The notes: a model not told the origin generated them from the letters alone. Shown: positions 25,378 to 35,539, counted from the first letter of the stretch. The stretch: 64,000 nt of DNA from Malonomonas rubra DSM 5091 (GCF_900142125.1 NZ_FQZT01000002.1:124001-188000), one strand, 5' to 3'. Made by a program: numbers and translations.

Positions 25378-27833
25378 CGTCCTATACCCTCCAGTACCGA
25401 TTTCATTTTACGCAACAGCAAACTGTTGACCACCACCGAAACACTGGAAAAGGCCATTGCCAACCCGGCAAATTCCGGTTTCAGGTAGAGCCCAAATGCA
25501 GGGTAAAACAATCCAGCCGCTAAAGGAATCCCCAATAAATTGTAGAAGAATGCCCAGAACAGGTTTTGCTTGATTTTCAACAGAGTCTGCCGGCCCAAGC
25601 GGATACCACGTTCGATATCGAACAGATCACCGCCAATCAGGATCAGGTCGCCGGATTCTTTGGCAACATCAGACCCGCTACCAATGGCAATACCGATATT
25701 GGCCTGTGACAGCGCCGGCGCGTCGTTGATCCCGTCGCCGACCATCCCGACCAGCAGCCCCTGCTGCTGATATTTGCGCACCACGTCCAGTTTCTGTTCC
25801 GGCAGGACTTCCGCCTCGACCTGGCTGATACCGAGTTCAGCCGCAACCGACTGCGCGGCAGCCTTGCGGTCTCCGGTCAGCAAAACGCACTCAATATCCA
25901 ACTTTTGCAACCGTTCAACAACAGTAGTGGCATTCGGTTTGATACTGTCGCTCAAAGCGATGATACCGACCAGCTTTTGCTCGACAGCCAGGTAAACGAG
26001 CGATTTCCCGGCATCACTCAGCCGCTGCTGATCGTTGCCCGCAGGGGAGCAATCGATGTCATTATCCGCCAGCAAGCGCTGCTGACCGCAAAGCAGAGTT
26101 GCTCCGTTTTGTCGTGCGCGCACCCCCTGGCCACCAATCTCTTCCAGTTGGGATACGCCCTCCCAACGCAGCCCACGGCTCCGGGCCTCAGCAACAACAC
26201 TCTTCGCCAACGGGTGACTGCTGCCTTCTTCCAGCGCCGCGGCAAGCTGCAGAACCTTACTTTCTCCCACGTCATCGTAACTACAGACTTCATCGACCTG
26301 AAATTTTCCGCTGGTCAGAGTGCCGGTTTTATCGAGCAACAGGATCCGTAACCTGGAAATCTGCTCCAGCACTGAAGCTTTTTTGAATAGAATCCCCCGT
26401 TCCAACCCAACCGAGCTGCCAACCATAATTGCCGTTGGTGTAGCTAACCCGAGGGCACAGGGACAGGCAATAACCACCACGGCGATTGCCATCTGAAAAG
26501 CAAACAGAAAACTGCTGCCTGACAGCAGATACCAACCAATGAACGTCAGCAGTGACAGCAACACAACCGCTGGGACGAAATAGCTGGAAACCTGGTCTGC
26601 GACCCTCTGAATTGGTGCTTTATCTCCCTGCGCCTCTTCCACCAGGCGAACAATCTGGGCCAATACCGTTTCCTGCCCGACGCGCGTTGCGCGCACAACC
26701 AGTCGACCGGTGCAATTGATGGTTGCACCCGTGACCTCATCCCCAGGCTCTTTGCTGACCGGTACTGATTCACCGCTGATCATCGCCTCATCGACGGCAG
26801 CAGTCCCTTCGACAACAACACCATCGACCGGTATTTTTTCGCCCGGACGAACGAGTAGCAGATCACCTAGGTTAACATCACTGGCAGCAACCTTGCGCTC
26901 CTGCTCACCGTCAAGCAGCACGGCATGGTCGGCCTGCAGTTGCAGCAACTTATGCAGTGCGGCACCGGCCCTGCCCTTCGCTCTTGCCTCTAACCATTTG
27001 CCAAAACGGATGAACATGATCAGCATGGCACTGGTTTCAAAAAAGACCGTCGCACCGTCCCCGAGCAAACCGAAAAGCGCCAACAGTGAATAGCCGTAAG
27101 CAGCGGTGATGCCGAGAGAAACCAGCACATCCATATTTGCAGAGCGATTTTTCAGCGAAGTCCAGGCGCTGCGATAAAAATCAAGACCGGCAGTGAACTG
27201 GGCGACAGAAGCAAGCAGAGCATTGACAAACAGGGTCGCAGTGCCGAAAAGCGGGAAGAACATCAGCAGCATGATCGGAAGAGCACAGGCGGTTGCGATC
27301 AAAAGGTGGCGCAAATTACGGTCAGCTTCCGGATCGGAAGGCTGCAGATCATCGGCAGGCAAGGCAGTAAAACCAGCAGCTGCAACCTCGGCGTAGACAT
27401 CCTCGGCAGAAAGAATCTGCGGGTCAAACTCGACCTGACCGGAATTTCCGGCGAGGTTGACAGCGACCTGCGCAATTCCATCTTTTTGCTGCAGGCGTTT
27501 CTCGATAGTTGCAGCGCAGGAAGCACAACTCATTCCACGAATGGCGAAACGCAGCCGTTGCCGCTCGTTTGATTTTTTTTCACTTTCAGAGCACGGCATT
27601 GAAGCCGACTGTGCAGGCGCCTGCGTCTGAAAACCAGCCTCCCGCAAAGCTGTTAGCAGAGGCGCAAGATCCGGTGGGTCCGGTTTTTTGAAGCTCAGGG
27701 TAGCTGAGCCTTCCTCTAAAGACACAGCTACCTTGTCTACCTCGGGAAAAGCGCTCAGGATGTCGCTGACCCGGGCAACGCATTTCTGGCATTTCATGCC
27801 GAAAACAGGAATGGTCCGTTGCGAACTATCCAT
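25374..27833 (-). CDS. copA: Copper-translocating P1B-type ATPase
   Basis: Exports Cu(I) from the cytosol. 819 residues with two N-terminal heavy-metal-associated domains: the first with C15-x2-C18 (GMKCQKC) and the second with C103-x2-C106 (GMSCASC). Eight membrane segments are expected. The membrane ion site is CPC in [14 protein letters not shown], the actuator has [13 protein letters not shown], the phosphorylation site is [11 protein letters not shown] and the hinge [17 protein letters not shown] plus the later Asn/Tyr and Met/Ser helices fit the Cu+ class. It overlaps the downstream SLOG gene by 4 nt. No copper regulator or chaperone gene is adjacent. Confidence 0.95.
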   Translation of the reverse strand: MDSSQRTIPVFGMKCQKCVARVSDILSAFPEVDKVAVSLEEGSATLSFKKPDPPDLAPLLTALREAGFQTQAPAQSASMPCSESEKKSNERQRLRFAIRGMSCASCAATIEKRLQQKDGIAQVAVNLAGNSGQVEFDPQILSAEDVYAEVAAAGFTALPADDLQPSDPEADRNLRHLLIATACALPIMLLMFFPLFGTATLFVNALLASVAQFTAGLDFYRSAWTSLKNRSANMDVLVSLGITAAYGYSLLALFGLLGDGATVFFETSAMLIMFIRFGKWLEARAKGRAGAALHKLLQLQADHAVLLDGEQERKVAASDVNLGDLLLVRPGEKIPVDGVVVEGTAAVDEAMISGESVPVSKEPGDEVTGATINCTGRLVVRATRVGQETVLAQIVRLVEEAQGDKAPIQRVADQVSSYFVPAVVLLSLLTFIGWYLLSGSSFLFAFQMAIAVVVIACPCALGLATPTAIMVGSSVGLERGILFKKASVLEQISRLRILLLDKTGTLTSGKFQVDEVCSYDDVGESKVLQLAAALEEGSSHPLAKSVVAEARSRGLRWEGVSQLEEIGGQGVRARQNGATLLCGQQRLLADNDIDCSPAGNDQQRLSDAGKSLVYLAVEQKLVGIIALSDSIKPNATTVVERLQKLDIECVLLTGDRKAAAQSVAAELGISQVEAEVLPEQKLDVVRKYQQQGLLVGMVGDGINDAPALSQANIGIAIGSGSDVAKESGDLILIGGDLFDIERGIRLGRQTLLKIKQNLFWAFFYNLLGIPLAAGLFYPAFGLYLKPEFAGLAMAFSSVSVVVNSLLLRKMKSVLEGIGR

Positions 27834-27839
27834 AAAAAC

Positions 27840-29150
27840 TCAACAGTGAATCACGCTACCAGCAGAGGCCAACTCTTCCAGCCCATCCAGAATCCCCCAT
27901 GGTGATGATTCTACTGCAATCACCGGCACTCCGAGTTTTTCACCCAGTTCGTCGATACTCAAATCATCAAGCAGCACCGGTTCGTCCGCTTTCAGCATTA
28001 CTTCCGGCAGCAGTACTCCATCGCCGAGATCGTAGTCACCCAGTTGTGCCAGCAGATCAGCACCTGTCAGCAGGCCGGTCACCGTGACCTGGTTACCGAA
28101 AAAACGATTTTCCACAACGCGCACCGGCAGTTCCAGTCCAGTCCGGATCTCCAGCCGTTCAGTGAAATTCCTTAGTTCACCGGCAAAAGATGTCCCCGTC
28201 ACCAGGGTGACTTTCTGCAACGGTAACGGTTCGATTTCCAGAAGAACTTCCGCTTCCTGTTGACGGAACTGGGCAATCAGACCGACACCATTTTCGATCT
28301 GGCTGAGATCCTCATAAAAAGAAAGCTCAGGAATTTCTGCACCGGCCTGTAGATAAATTTCATCTGCGACAAAAACGAAACGGCTGCCTTTTTCTTCCAG
28401 AAATTTCTGTTGATGCTGTTCAATTTGGAACAACAGCTTTCCCGCTTCAACTGACGTCAGTTTTCGCAGCTGCGGCAGGTTGTTTCGATGATCCGTCAAA
28501 CCGACCGGCACCACTGCAAGCGAAGCGATCTGCGGGTAGAACGCGGCCAAGTCGCTGATGGTTTTATCGAGGGCATCACCATCGTTCCACTCCGGGCAAA
28601 CGACAACCTGGGTGTGCAGTTCGATACCAGCGTCAGTCAACCTTTTGAGCAAAGGCAAAATCGGCGGAGACTGGCAGCCAAGCAGTCTGCTGCGCAGCTC
28701 ATCATCGGTCGCGTGAACGGATATATACAGGGGAGAAAGCTGCTGAGCGATAATTCGCTGAAAGTCCTCTTCCTGCAGGTTGCTCAGGGTAATATAAGAG
28801 CCATAAAGATAGGAAAAGCGGTAATCTTCATCCTTGATGTAGAGGGAGCGGCGCATCCCTTTCGGCAGCTGATGAACAAAGCAGAAAACGCACTGGTTTC
28901 CGCACTGCAACGGCTGCGGATGCTCCAACTGCAAGCCCAGGTCCTCTTCCGGCGCTTTCTCCAACTCAAGCTCCCAGAGTTCACCGTCCTGCCGCATCAC
29001 CTCCAGGAGCAGGTCCTCCTGCTTAAGCGCCTGATGATAATCGATCAGGTCACCGATCTCCTGCCGGTTGATCGCCAACAATTGATCGCCCGGGTCGAGT
29101 CCGAACTCGGCAGCGTAACTTCCGGGAAGAACCGATTCTATACGCAACAT
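27840..29150 (-). CDS. PDZ / radical SAM-like / DUF512 protein
   Basis: A 436-residue protein beginning with a PDZ-like domain (LRIESVLPGSYAAEFGLDPGDQLLAIN). Then comes a cysteine cluster in QPLQCGNQCVFCFVHQLPKG (C-x3-C-x2-C, the radical SAM pattern), followed by LSNLQEEDFQRI and ISVHATD, and the DUF512 domain to the end. The internal ATG at 29150 is chosen: it follows GGAG and starts the PDZ domain, while the codons upstream (to 29246) run into the hfq terminator. This family is conserved across anaerobes and has no proven reaction. It lies 6 bp before copA. Confidence 0.85.
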   Translation of the reverse strand: MLRIESVLPGSYAAEFGLDPGDQLLAINRQEIGDLIDYHQALKQEDLLLEVMRQDGELWELELEKAPEEDLGLQLEHPQPLQCGNQCVFCFVHQLPKGMRRSLYIKDEDYRFSYLYGSYITLSNLQEEDFQRIIAQQLSPLYISVHATDDELRSRLLGCQSPPILPLLKRLTDAGIELHTQVVVCPEWNDGDALDKTISDLAAFYPQIASLAVVPVGLTDHRNNLPQLRKLTSVEAGKLLFQIEQHQQKFLEEKGSRFVFVADEIYLQAGAEIPELSFYEDLSQIENGVGLIAQFRQQEAEVLLEIEPLPLQKVTLVTGTSFAGELRNFTERLEIRTGLELPVRVVENRFFGNQVTVTGLLTGADLLAQLGDYDLGDGVLLPEVMLKADEPVLLDDLSIDELGEKLGVPVIAVESSPWGILDGLEELASAGSVIHC

Positions 29151-29230
29151 CTGCAAAACTCCGGGTAGAAAGAGTCTTTTCTGATTATAACATCGACAAG
29201 AAAATCGCTGTAGTCCGGGACAGAAAAGCA

Positions 29231-29264
29231 AACAGGGGCAGCGCATTCAAGCACCGCCCCTGTT
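29231..29264 (-). terminator. mutL-miaA-hfq operon terminator
   Basis: AACAGGGGC (29231-29239) pairs with GCCCCTGTT (29256-29264), extended by a GC inner stem, and on minus runs into TTTGCTTTTC. It follows the hfq stop by about 26 bp. Confidence 0.75.
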
Positions 29265-29289
29265 GGATCGTCTCTACAAAGATCAGCGT

Positions 29290-29523
29290 TTAATCGCGAC
29301 CGCTATGTAACCGGAAATTACCATCGGAAGACGTGATCGAGCTGATTGCATGCTTATAGATAAGGATGTCGCCATTACTCTCAGCAAGTACACAAAAACT
29401 GTCGAACGACTTGATGTAACCTTCCAGCTTGTCCCCCGACATCATAACAATAGTGACCTTAACCCGTTCCTTGCGGGCCTGATTCAGGTACTGATCCTGA
29501 ATATTAAAAGGTGACTTAGGCAT
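29290..29523 (-). CDS. hfq: RNA chaperone Hfq
   Basis: Ring-forming Sm-like RNA chaperone that helps small RNAs act on mRNAs. At 77 residues it is short, lacking the long C-terminal tail of E. coli. Sm1 and Sm2 motifs are seen in VTIVMMSGDKLEGYIKSFDSF and LIYKHAISSI. The distal-face N-terminus is MPKSPFNIQDQYLN. ATG 29523 follows AAAGGAG and overlaps the miaA stop by 8 nt, so hfq is translated in the classic mutL-miaA-hfq order. Its presence makes trans-acting small RNA regulation plausible in this organism. Confidence 0.97.
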   Translation of the reverse strand: MPKSPFNIQDQYLNQARKERVKVTIVMMSGDKLEGYIKSFDSFCVLAESNGDILIYKHAISSITSSDGNFRLHSGRD

Positions 29524-30457
29524 ATCCGCTCCTTTGTTGACTGATAAAATCTTCAATAGACCGTAACACTCTACCAGACTCCGTTAAGGAATCAACCCAA
29601 ATTATTTGTGATTCCTTACGGAACCAGGTCAATTGCCGCTTGGCATACTGACGAGTGGAGGTTCGTATCTCTTCCAGCATCAGTTCTTCACTGCCCGGCA
29701 CATCGAGATAGCGAACAACTTCACGATAGCCGAGGGTCTGCAACGCCTTCAGTTGCGCTGAATAACGCTCGATAATAGCGCGGGTTTCCGCAACCAATCC
29801 TGCATCCAGCATTAGCTTGGCGCGCAGGTCGATGCGTTGGTAAAGTTCTGCCCGCTCCTGCTGTGGAGCAAACTGCATCACCCGGTAGGGTTGATCTGCA
29901 AAGCGGTGTTCATCCTGCAATTCTGTTAGGGTCCGGCCGCTGACGTGATAGACCTCCAGCGCCCGTACAGTACGAACAATGTTGTTCGGATGAATCCTCT
30001 CTGCCGCCACCGGGTCGATTTTTGTCAGCTCTGCGTGCAGGCTGCCCGGCTGTTCATCTTCCTGCCGATGCAGACGATCGCGCAGCTCCTGATCGCCGGT
30101 CGGCGTATCGGCCAACCCGCCGAGCAGAGCACGAATATAAAGTCCGGTGCCGCCGACAATACAGGGGACTTTCCCACGCTGATGAATCTGCTCGATCAGC
30201 GGACGCGCCAGGTCGACAAACTGGGCGACGGAAAATTCCTCATCCGGATCAATGACATCAATAAGATAATGGGGTACCAGTGCCTGTTCTTCAGCTGTCG
30301 CTTTGGCCGTACCGACATCCATCTGCCGGTAAACCTGGCGGGAATCGGCAGAGATGATTTCCAGGGGAAAATGCTCGGCCAGTTGTAGAGAGAAACCGGT
30401 CTTGCCGGATGCGGTCGGTCCACAGACGACCAATAGCGGGATCTTGGTTTGGCTCAT
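29516..30457 (-). CDS. miaA: tRNA dimethylallyltransferase
   Basis: Adds a dimethylallyl group to A37 of tRNAs reading codons that start with U. The 313-residue enzyme has the P-loop VCGPTASGKTGFSLQLAE, the ISADSRQVYRQMDVGTAK substrate loop, IVGGTGLYIRALLGG, and the KRQLTWFRKE tRNA-binding motif. It begins 3 bp after the mutL stop and overlaps hfq by 8 nt. Confidence 0.97.
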   Translation of the reverse strand: MSQTKIPLLVVCGPTASGKTGFSLQLAEHFPLEIISADSRQVYRQMDVGTAKATAEEQALVPHYLIDVIDPDEEFSVAQFVDLARPLIEQIHQRGKVPCIVGGTGLYIRALLGGLADTPTGDQELRDRLHRQEDEQPGSLHAELTKIDPVAAERIHPNNIVRTVRALEVYHVSGRTLTELQDEHRFADQPYRVMQFAPQQERAELYQRIDLRAKLMLDAGLVAETRAIIERYSAQLKALQTLGYREVVRYLDVPGSEELMLEEIRTSTRQYAKRQLTWFRKESQIIWVDSLTESGRVLRSIEDFISQQRSGYA

Positions 30458-30460
30458 CGG

Positions 30461-32308
30461 TTACTGTCGCTTGAATAAACGCTCGACTTCAGTCAGCGTT
30501 AACCGTTGCATTACAGGTCGGCCGTGCGGGCAGTGTGCTTTAAAGTCGATTCTGTCGAGTTCACGCAGCAGGGCTTTTATCTCTTCGGTGGTCAGCGCCT
30601 GGTTGGCACGGATAACACCGTGACAAGCCATCAGAATAAGGATCTCATCGATCGACTCCTGAAGCTGCCCGGCGCGACCAACTTTCTCCAGTTCGAGCGC
30701 GACATCGATAACCAGCCGCCCAACATCCCGTCCGGCTAGCACCTGCGGCACCGCCTTTAACGCGAAAGATTTACCGCCGAAAGGTTCGATATCGAAGCCG
30801 AGTTTTTCCAACTCTTCGGCACTTTCTTCCAGCGCCGTGGCGCTGCGGAAATCGAGTTCCAGCATCTCCGGGAAGAGTAGTGACTGGCTCGGCACCAGAC
30901 CTTCAGCATAAGAGGCCCGCAGTTTCTCAAACCCGATTCGCTCATGCGCTGCATGCTGATCGATCAGAATAAGGTCATCGCCATCCTGGCAAAGCAGGTA
31001 GCTTTGATGATACTGACCAAGAATTTTCAGGCCAGAAAAGAAGCCGTGCGGTTCGCTTGCGGGCAAAACCAGTTGTTCAACAGGCTGCGGTTGCTGCTGT
31101 AATCGCTCAGCCTGAGAAACAGGAACAGGCTCAGGGTGCGAGACGGTTGATGAAACCGGCTGATAACTGGCTGCCGCCTCACGCATCTGACTCGGCGCGC
31201 CGAGAGTGGCAGGTCGATATTCGGACGGCGCAACCGGTGTCGGCATCACCGAAGCAGTTTGCGCAACATCATCCTCATCTCTATCGGTAAGCCAATCGGA
31301 CGGGCGCAAAGTCTGCTGCAGAGCATTGGCAATAAAGTCGTGAACCAGCCCCTGATCGCGGAAGCGTACCTCGTGCTTGGTCGGGTGGACATTGACATCG
31401 ACCAGCGCCGGATCGAGCTCGAGGAACAGGGCGACAACCGGATAGCGACCTTTCATCAGCAGGTGGCGGTAACCTTCCATCACCGCATGCTGCACGACGC
31501 GATCACGAATGTAGCGCCCGTTGATAAAGGTATAGATGTGGCTGGCGGCAGAGCGGTTCAACTGCGGCTGTGAGATCAGGCCGGTCAAACGCAGATCGGG
31601 GCCGCCCTGCTGCTCAACTTCCAGCATATCCTTCAGCAAGGAACGACCGAGGACAGCGGCAAAGCGTTCGCGCAGTCCTTTTTCCCGCCGCAGATCGAGC
31701 AGCATCCGCTCGTTGTTCTTCATGCGGAAACTGACTGCCGGGTTGGCCAGCGCCTGCTTGGTGACGACATCGGCGACGTGGCTGAGTTCTGTCTGCTCTT
31801 TGCGCAGGAATTTGCGTCGCGCCGGCAGGTTGAAAAACAGGTTACGCACTTCGATCACGGTCCCCTGTGGCAGGCCGACCTCTTCAGCGCGCTTGATCGC
31901 TCCGCCTTCTGCGTAGATCTGCTGTCCCAAACCATCTTCGTTAGCGCAGGTTTGTAACAGAAAACGGGAAACCGAAGCAATCGACGCCAACGCTTCACCG
32001 CGAAAACCGAGAGTCTGCAAAGCAAACAGATCTTCATCACTGCTGATCTTGCTGGTCGCGTGCCGTTCCAGCGAAAGAAAAGCGTCCTGCCGATGCATGC
32101 CACTACCGTTATCGGCAATACGGATCAGCCTTTTACCACCCGACTGCAACTCGACCAGGATATCGCTGGCTCCGGCATCGAGAGAGTTTTCAAGCAACTC
32201 CTTCACTACCGAAGACGGTCGCTCGACCACCTCTCCGGCTGCAATCTTGTTGCAAAGTTCTTCAGGCAGAACATGTATCTTGTGTTGCGATTCGGTCATA
32301 TTTTCCAT
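30461..32308 (-). CDS. mutL: DNA mismatch repair protein MutL (endonuclease-proficient type)
   Basis: Central coordinator of mismatch repair. About 615 residues. The N-terminal GHKL ATPase has GEVVERPSSVVKELLENSLDAGA, DNGSGM and TLGFRGEALASIASV. A disordered Gln/Pro-rich linker follows at about 350-420. The C-terminal domain has DQHAAHERIGFE, which fits the endonuclease motif DQHA-x2-E-x4-E, plus ACHGVIRANQ and CPHGRP zinc-site motifs. So this MutL should nick DNA itself, as in bacteria lacking MutH. ATGs at 32308 and 32299 are both possible starts; neither has a strong ribosome-binding site. Confidence 0.96.
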   Translation of the reverse strand: MENMTESQHKIHVLPEELCNKIAAGEVVERPSSVVKELLENSLDAGASDILVELQSGGKRLIRIADNGSGMHRQDAFLSLERHATSKISSDEDLFALQTLGFRGEALASIASVSRFLLQTCANEDGLGQQIYAEGGAIKRAEEVGLPQGTVIEVRNLFFNLPARRKFLRKEQTELSHVADVVTKQALANPAVSFRMKNNERMLLDLRREKGLRERFAAVLGRSLLKDMLEVEQQGGPDLRLTGLISQPQLNRSAASHIYTFINGRYIRDRVVQHAVMEGYRHLLMKGRYPVVALFLELDPALVDVNVHPTKHEVRFRDQGLVHDFIANALQQTLRPSDWLTDRDEDDVAQTASVMPTPVAPSEYRPATLGAPSQMREAAASYQPVSSTVSHPEPVPVSQAERLQQQPQPVEQLVLPASEPHGFFSGLKILGQYHQSYLLCQDGDDLILIDQHAAHERIGFEKLRASYAEGLVPSQSLLFPEMLELDFRSATALEESAEELEKLGFDIEPFGGKSFALKAVPQVLAGRDVGRLVIDVALELEKVGRAGQLQESIDEILILMACHGVIRANQALTTEEIKALLRELDRIDFKAHCPHGRPVMQRLTLTEVERLFKRQ

Positions 32309-32314
32309 TATCAC

Positions 32315-32347
32315 AAAAAAGATAGCGGCCGAAAAGATCGGCCGCTA
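32315..32347 (-). terminator. Terminator after the TPR / ExeA-like operon
   Basis: TAGCGGCCGA (32323-32332) and TCGGCCGCTA (32338-32347) form a perfect 10-bp stem with a 5-nt loop; on minus it is followed by TCTTTTTT (32322-32315). It lies between the ExeA-like gene and mutL and would stop transcription 6 bp before the mutL start. Confidence 0.85.
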
Positions 32348-32380
32348 CTTTGGTGGATGTCTCTGCTGTGGGACGTGTTC

Positions 32381-33277
32381 TTATTTTTCTTCCAGATCGT
32401 CGAAAATCATTTCGATTTCATCGAGATCTTCTGCTTTCTCAATCAGCTTTTCCGCGGTCGGCGCTTCGACCAGGCCAAAATCCTCGGCAACATTGCGCAA
32501 AATTTTGCTGGTCACCTTGGGGCTGCGGCGCAGATAGGCCTCAAACAGGGCATTATCACAAAGGGTATTGATCATCCGTGGAACACCACTTGCCAACCGG
32601 TGCACCAAAGCCGGAACATCTTCTGCGAACGGATCAGCCTTGCAGCCAGCGACCTCGAGGCGATGCTTGATATAAGAAAGACTCTGCTCGAGAGTCAGTG
32701 GCCTCAAGGTGTAGCGGAATGCAACTCGCTGGGCAAGCGGCTCATCCAGTTTCAAGACGTTATCAAGTTCCGGCAACCCGAAGAAGACGATGTTGAGCAG
32801 TTTCTTACCAGGAATTTCCAGGTTCAGCAGCCCACGAAACTCTTCCATCAGCTCACGGGTCTGCAGCATCTGCGCTTCATCGATCAGAACAACCGCTTTG
32901 CGGCCTTCCTTCTCGATCTGCAGCAAACGCTCATAAAGTTGCTTGAGCATTTTAAGCGGGCTGATGTCGGGGTTTGTCACCCCCAGCTGCATGCAGATAC
33001 GCGAGAGAATCCAGTCCGAGGTCACCGCCGAGTGAATCATCACCAGCAGCGAAGACTCATACTTATCGATTGGAAGTTCATCGAGCATACGCCGGGCCAA
33101 GGTAGTCTTTCCTGTGCCGACTCCACCGACAAGAACGGCCAGACCCTTGTCTGAGTCGACCGAATATTTCAGGCGCAGCAATGCCTGTGTGTGCTGTTCG
33201 CTATCAAAATAGAATTTATCGTTCGGTGCGTTAGAGAATGGTTCCCGGTCGAAATTGAAATAGTCGGTATAGCCCAT
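32381..33277 (-). CDS. ExeA/GspA-like AAA+ ATPase
   Basis: A 298-residue ATPase. The N-terminal YTDYFNFDREPFSNAPNDKFYF is the family start, followed by Walker A VGGVGTGKTTLARR, Walker B KAVVLIDEAQ, and VAFRYTLRPLTLEQSLSYIKHRL with sensor residues. It resembles ExeA/GspA, which uses ATP to help assemble type II secretion or type IV pilus secretins, but it lacks the long C-terminal periplasmic peptidoglycan-binding half, so it is a cytosolic-only version. It lies 35 bp after a 716-residue TPR protein gene and ends in a strong terminator. Confidence 0.87.
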   Translation of the reverse strand: MGYTDYFNFDREPFSNAPNDKFYFDSEQHTQALLRLKYSVDSDKGLAVLVGGVGTGKTTLARRMLDELPIDKYESSLLVMIHSAVTSDWILSRICMQLGVTNPDISPLKMLKQLYERLLQIEKEGRKAVVLIDEAQMLQTRELMEEFRGLLNLEIPGKKLLNIVFFGLPELDNVLKLDEPLAQRVAFRYTLRPLTLEQSLSYIKHRLEVAGCKADPFAEDVPALVHRLASGVPRMINTLCDNALFEAYLRRSPKVTSKILRNVAEDFGLVEAPTAEKLIEKAEDLDEIEMIFDDLEEK

Positions 33278-33312
33278 GATTCACCCTCTGAAACAAAGAA
33301 GGAAAGATATTT

Positions 33313-35463
33313 CTACAGGAAGGAGATACGTTCCTTGCTGGCAACCGGCTCTGGTTCGGAAGCGATACCGAGAGACTGCTGCAACTCGGCCACTTTCTCC
33401 TTGACGTTGCGATATGATTCGTCCTGAGCTAACACCACGCGATAGCTGCTGAGAGCTTCTTCCAGCCGCTCAGATGTCTCGTAAAGCGAAGCCAGTTCAA
33501 AACTGAGACTCAACCGCTGCTCATCCTCCAGGTGAGGCGAGTCAAGCGCCTGCTGGTACATCAGCTCGGCGTTGGCGTAATCCCCCTTGTCTGCATAGCA
33601 AAGGCCCTTGAGGGTCTGGCAATCGACAAAACGGGAAGGATCTCTCTCGGCTTTTCCGAACTCGCTGATAGCATCATCAAACAAGCCCATTTCACGGTAA
33701 GCAATACCGAGATTGTAGTGGGATTCCATATCATCGGCGGCGATCTGCTCATCGACATCGGTACGGAAAACCTTCTTTTCTGCATCGTCATCCAGCGCAG
33801 TAAAAAAGTCGTCCTCTTCTTCCGAACTCAATTCCAGATCAACTTTTGGCACCACAACCGAATCTTCCTGCTCTTCTTCATTCAGGTGGCCGAGAATAAT
33901 ATTGAGTTTCTGCTGGCACTCTTCCGAGTCGGGAGCATAGGCCATGACATCGGTACACAGCTTTTCCGCTTCTTTATAGAGTCCCTGCTGAATGTAGAAA
34001 TCGAGCTCTTCCAAATCCGTACTGAGGTCTCGCCCTCCCCCAACTGCCGCAGGAGCGGCTTCGTCTTCGTCACCGAGGGCAAAAGAGAGTTCAAGATCGT
34101 CATCGCCGAGTGATTCCAGTTCGTCAGATTCCGACAGATCGAGATTGATGACACTGTCGCTCTGCTCTTCAGGTTCACTTTCGGTCGTCAACTCGACATC
34201 ATCCATCATGTCGAGATCGAGATCGAGCTCCTCCTCAGGGACATCGAGGATCAGCTCATCGACAACCTCTTCGTCGGACGCTTCTGCATTCGCTTCATCA
34301 TCAAGCGGCAGGTCAATTTCCAGACCGGGAATGTCAATATCTTCTTCGGCAGAAGCAAGAATCGAATCGGAGAGAGTTTCCTCCAGAACAACTTCGCCCT
34401 GTTCCTCATCTTCGTCCTGCGCAGCGATGATATCTAGCAGCTTATCGCCGTCACCGGTCAGTTCGTAAATCGAATCGAGTGTCTGGATAACAGTCCGATC
34501 TTCCGGCAAAAGTTCTTTCAGAGCCTCGTAATGCTCTTTGAGCATCTCCACCCGATCAGACTTGAAGAAGCTGTCTTTCCACTCCTCCAGCTCTTCCAAT
34601 GACTGCTGATGCTGGCCACTGTCAAGCAGCACCTGGATATACAGATTACGGGTTTCCAGGTCTGTCGGATCAAGGTCGAGCAACTGCTTGTAGGCAAATG
34701 CAGCATGCTCCCAGTCTTTCAGATCATTGTAGCCACGGGCCACCAGTCGCAGCAAATCGGGGTTATCCGGTTTCTCCTGCAACAACCCGTTGAGAATGTC
34801 GACCCCTTTTTCCAGCTCACCCTTTTCAAACAGGGTCAGCGCCAGTCCCATTTTCAACTTTTCGTTGTTCGGGAACAGAGGCAGGAACATTTTGTAAAGT
34901 TTGAGAATTTTATCGAAATCGTTCTTTTCGCTGAGGGTCTCCAGCACGGCTTCAAATTCGGCCAAACCTTCGTCACCGCGGTCATTAGTGGCAAGAACTT
35001 CCGCCAGTTTGACCCGCACGTTCAGGTTGGTCTCATCCATATCGCGCATCTTTTCCAGCACTTTGATAACATCGGCAACCATCTCGTTGCGCTCATAGTA
35101 GCTGATCAAGTTACGATATTCCGCCATCGCGTTACCGATCAGACCCTGCTTCTCGTTCAGCTCGGCAAGGCGACTGAACAAAGAAACCTGGCTGGGATCG
35201 ATCCGCTGCATCTGCTTGTAGATGGCGATCGCTTTAAGATAAAAACCGTTGGTGGAAAAATATTTGGCGACCGCTTCAAAATGCTCATAGGCTTCCGGCC
35301 CGCGGTTGGTTTTCACCAACAACTCGGCCAGCTTTTGCCGTGAACGTACGTCTGCCGGATCAAGATCTACGACTTTCAGGTAGTCTTTTATCGCACGCGC
35401 AAACTGCTTTTTTTTCAGGCTTTTCTGCGCGGATTCAATAAGTTTGTCTTTATTTGCGGCCAA
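33313..35463 (-). CDS. Large acidic TPR protein
   Basis: A 716-residue protein built of two blocks of tetratricopeptide repeats. The N-terminal block (about 1-320) has repeats such as EAYEHFEAVAKYFSTNGFYL and KLKMGLALTLFEKGELEKG. The middle section (about 360-480) is extremely rich in Asp and Glu and probably disordered. The C-terminal block (about 490-700) resumes TPRs (YNLGIAYREMGLFDDAISEF). It starts with TTG at 35463 after GGGGGAC. No signal peptide is visible. It is probably a scaffold; with the adjacent ExeA-like ATPase it could serve a surface or secretion machine (inference). Confidence 0.85.
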   Translation of the reverse strand: MAANKDKLIESAQKSLKKKQFARAIKDYLKVVDLDPADVRSRQKLAELLVKTNRGPEAYEHFEAVAKYFSTNGFYLKAIAIYKQMQRIDPSQVSLFSRLAELNEKQGLIGNAMAEYRNLISYYERNEMVADVIKVLEKMRDMDETNLNVRVKLAEVLATNDRGDEGLAEFEAVLETLSEKNDFDKILKLYKMFLPLFPNNEKLKMGLALTLFEKGELEKGVDILNGLLQEKPDNPDLLRLVARGYNDLKDWEHAAFAYKQLLDLDPTDLETRNLYIQVLLDSGQHQQSLEELEEWKDSFFKSDRVEMLKEHYEALKELLPEDRTVIQTLDSIYELTGDGDKLLDIIAAQDEDEEQGEVVLEETLSDSILASAEEDIDIPGLEIDLPLDDEANAEASDEEVVDELILDVPEEELDLDLDMMDDVELTTESEPEEQSDSVINLDLSESDELESLGDDDLELSFALGDEDEAAPAAVGGGRDLSTDLEELDFYIQQGLYKEAEKLCTDVMAYAPDSEECQQKLNIILGHLNEEEQEDSVVVPKVDLELSSEEEDDFFTALDDDAEKKVFRTDVDEQIAADDMESHYNLGIAYREMGLFDDAISEFGKAERDPSRFVDCQTLKGLCYADKGDYANAELMYQQALDSPHLEDEQRLSLSFELASLYETSERLEEALSSYRVVLAQDESYRNVKEKVAELQQSLGIASEPEPVASKERISFL

Positions 35464-35509
35464 AAAAAGTCCCCCGATGCATAGTTTTATTCATTTTAGC
35501 CATCGCAGA

Positions 35510-35539
35510 AGAATACGTGACACTGGCCTCGACTGTCAA
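35510..35539 (-). promoter_or_regulatory. Predicted promoter of the TPR / ExeA-like operon
   Basis: On minus, TTGACA (35539-35534) and TATTCT (35515-35510) are 18 bp apart, about 47 bp before the TTG start at 35463. The -35 is perfect. Confidence 0.65.

Noticed and set aside
29151-29246. A longer N-terminus for the DUF512 protein
   Set aside because: The extension is Cys/Phe-rich, overlaps the hfq terminator, and the ATG at 29150 has a ribosome-binding site and begins the PDZ domain.
34013-34400. Highly repetitive acidic codons in the TPR gene resembling a tandem repeat
   Set aside because: They are Asp/Glu-rich coding sequence with no fixed repeat unit.
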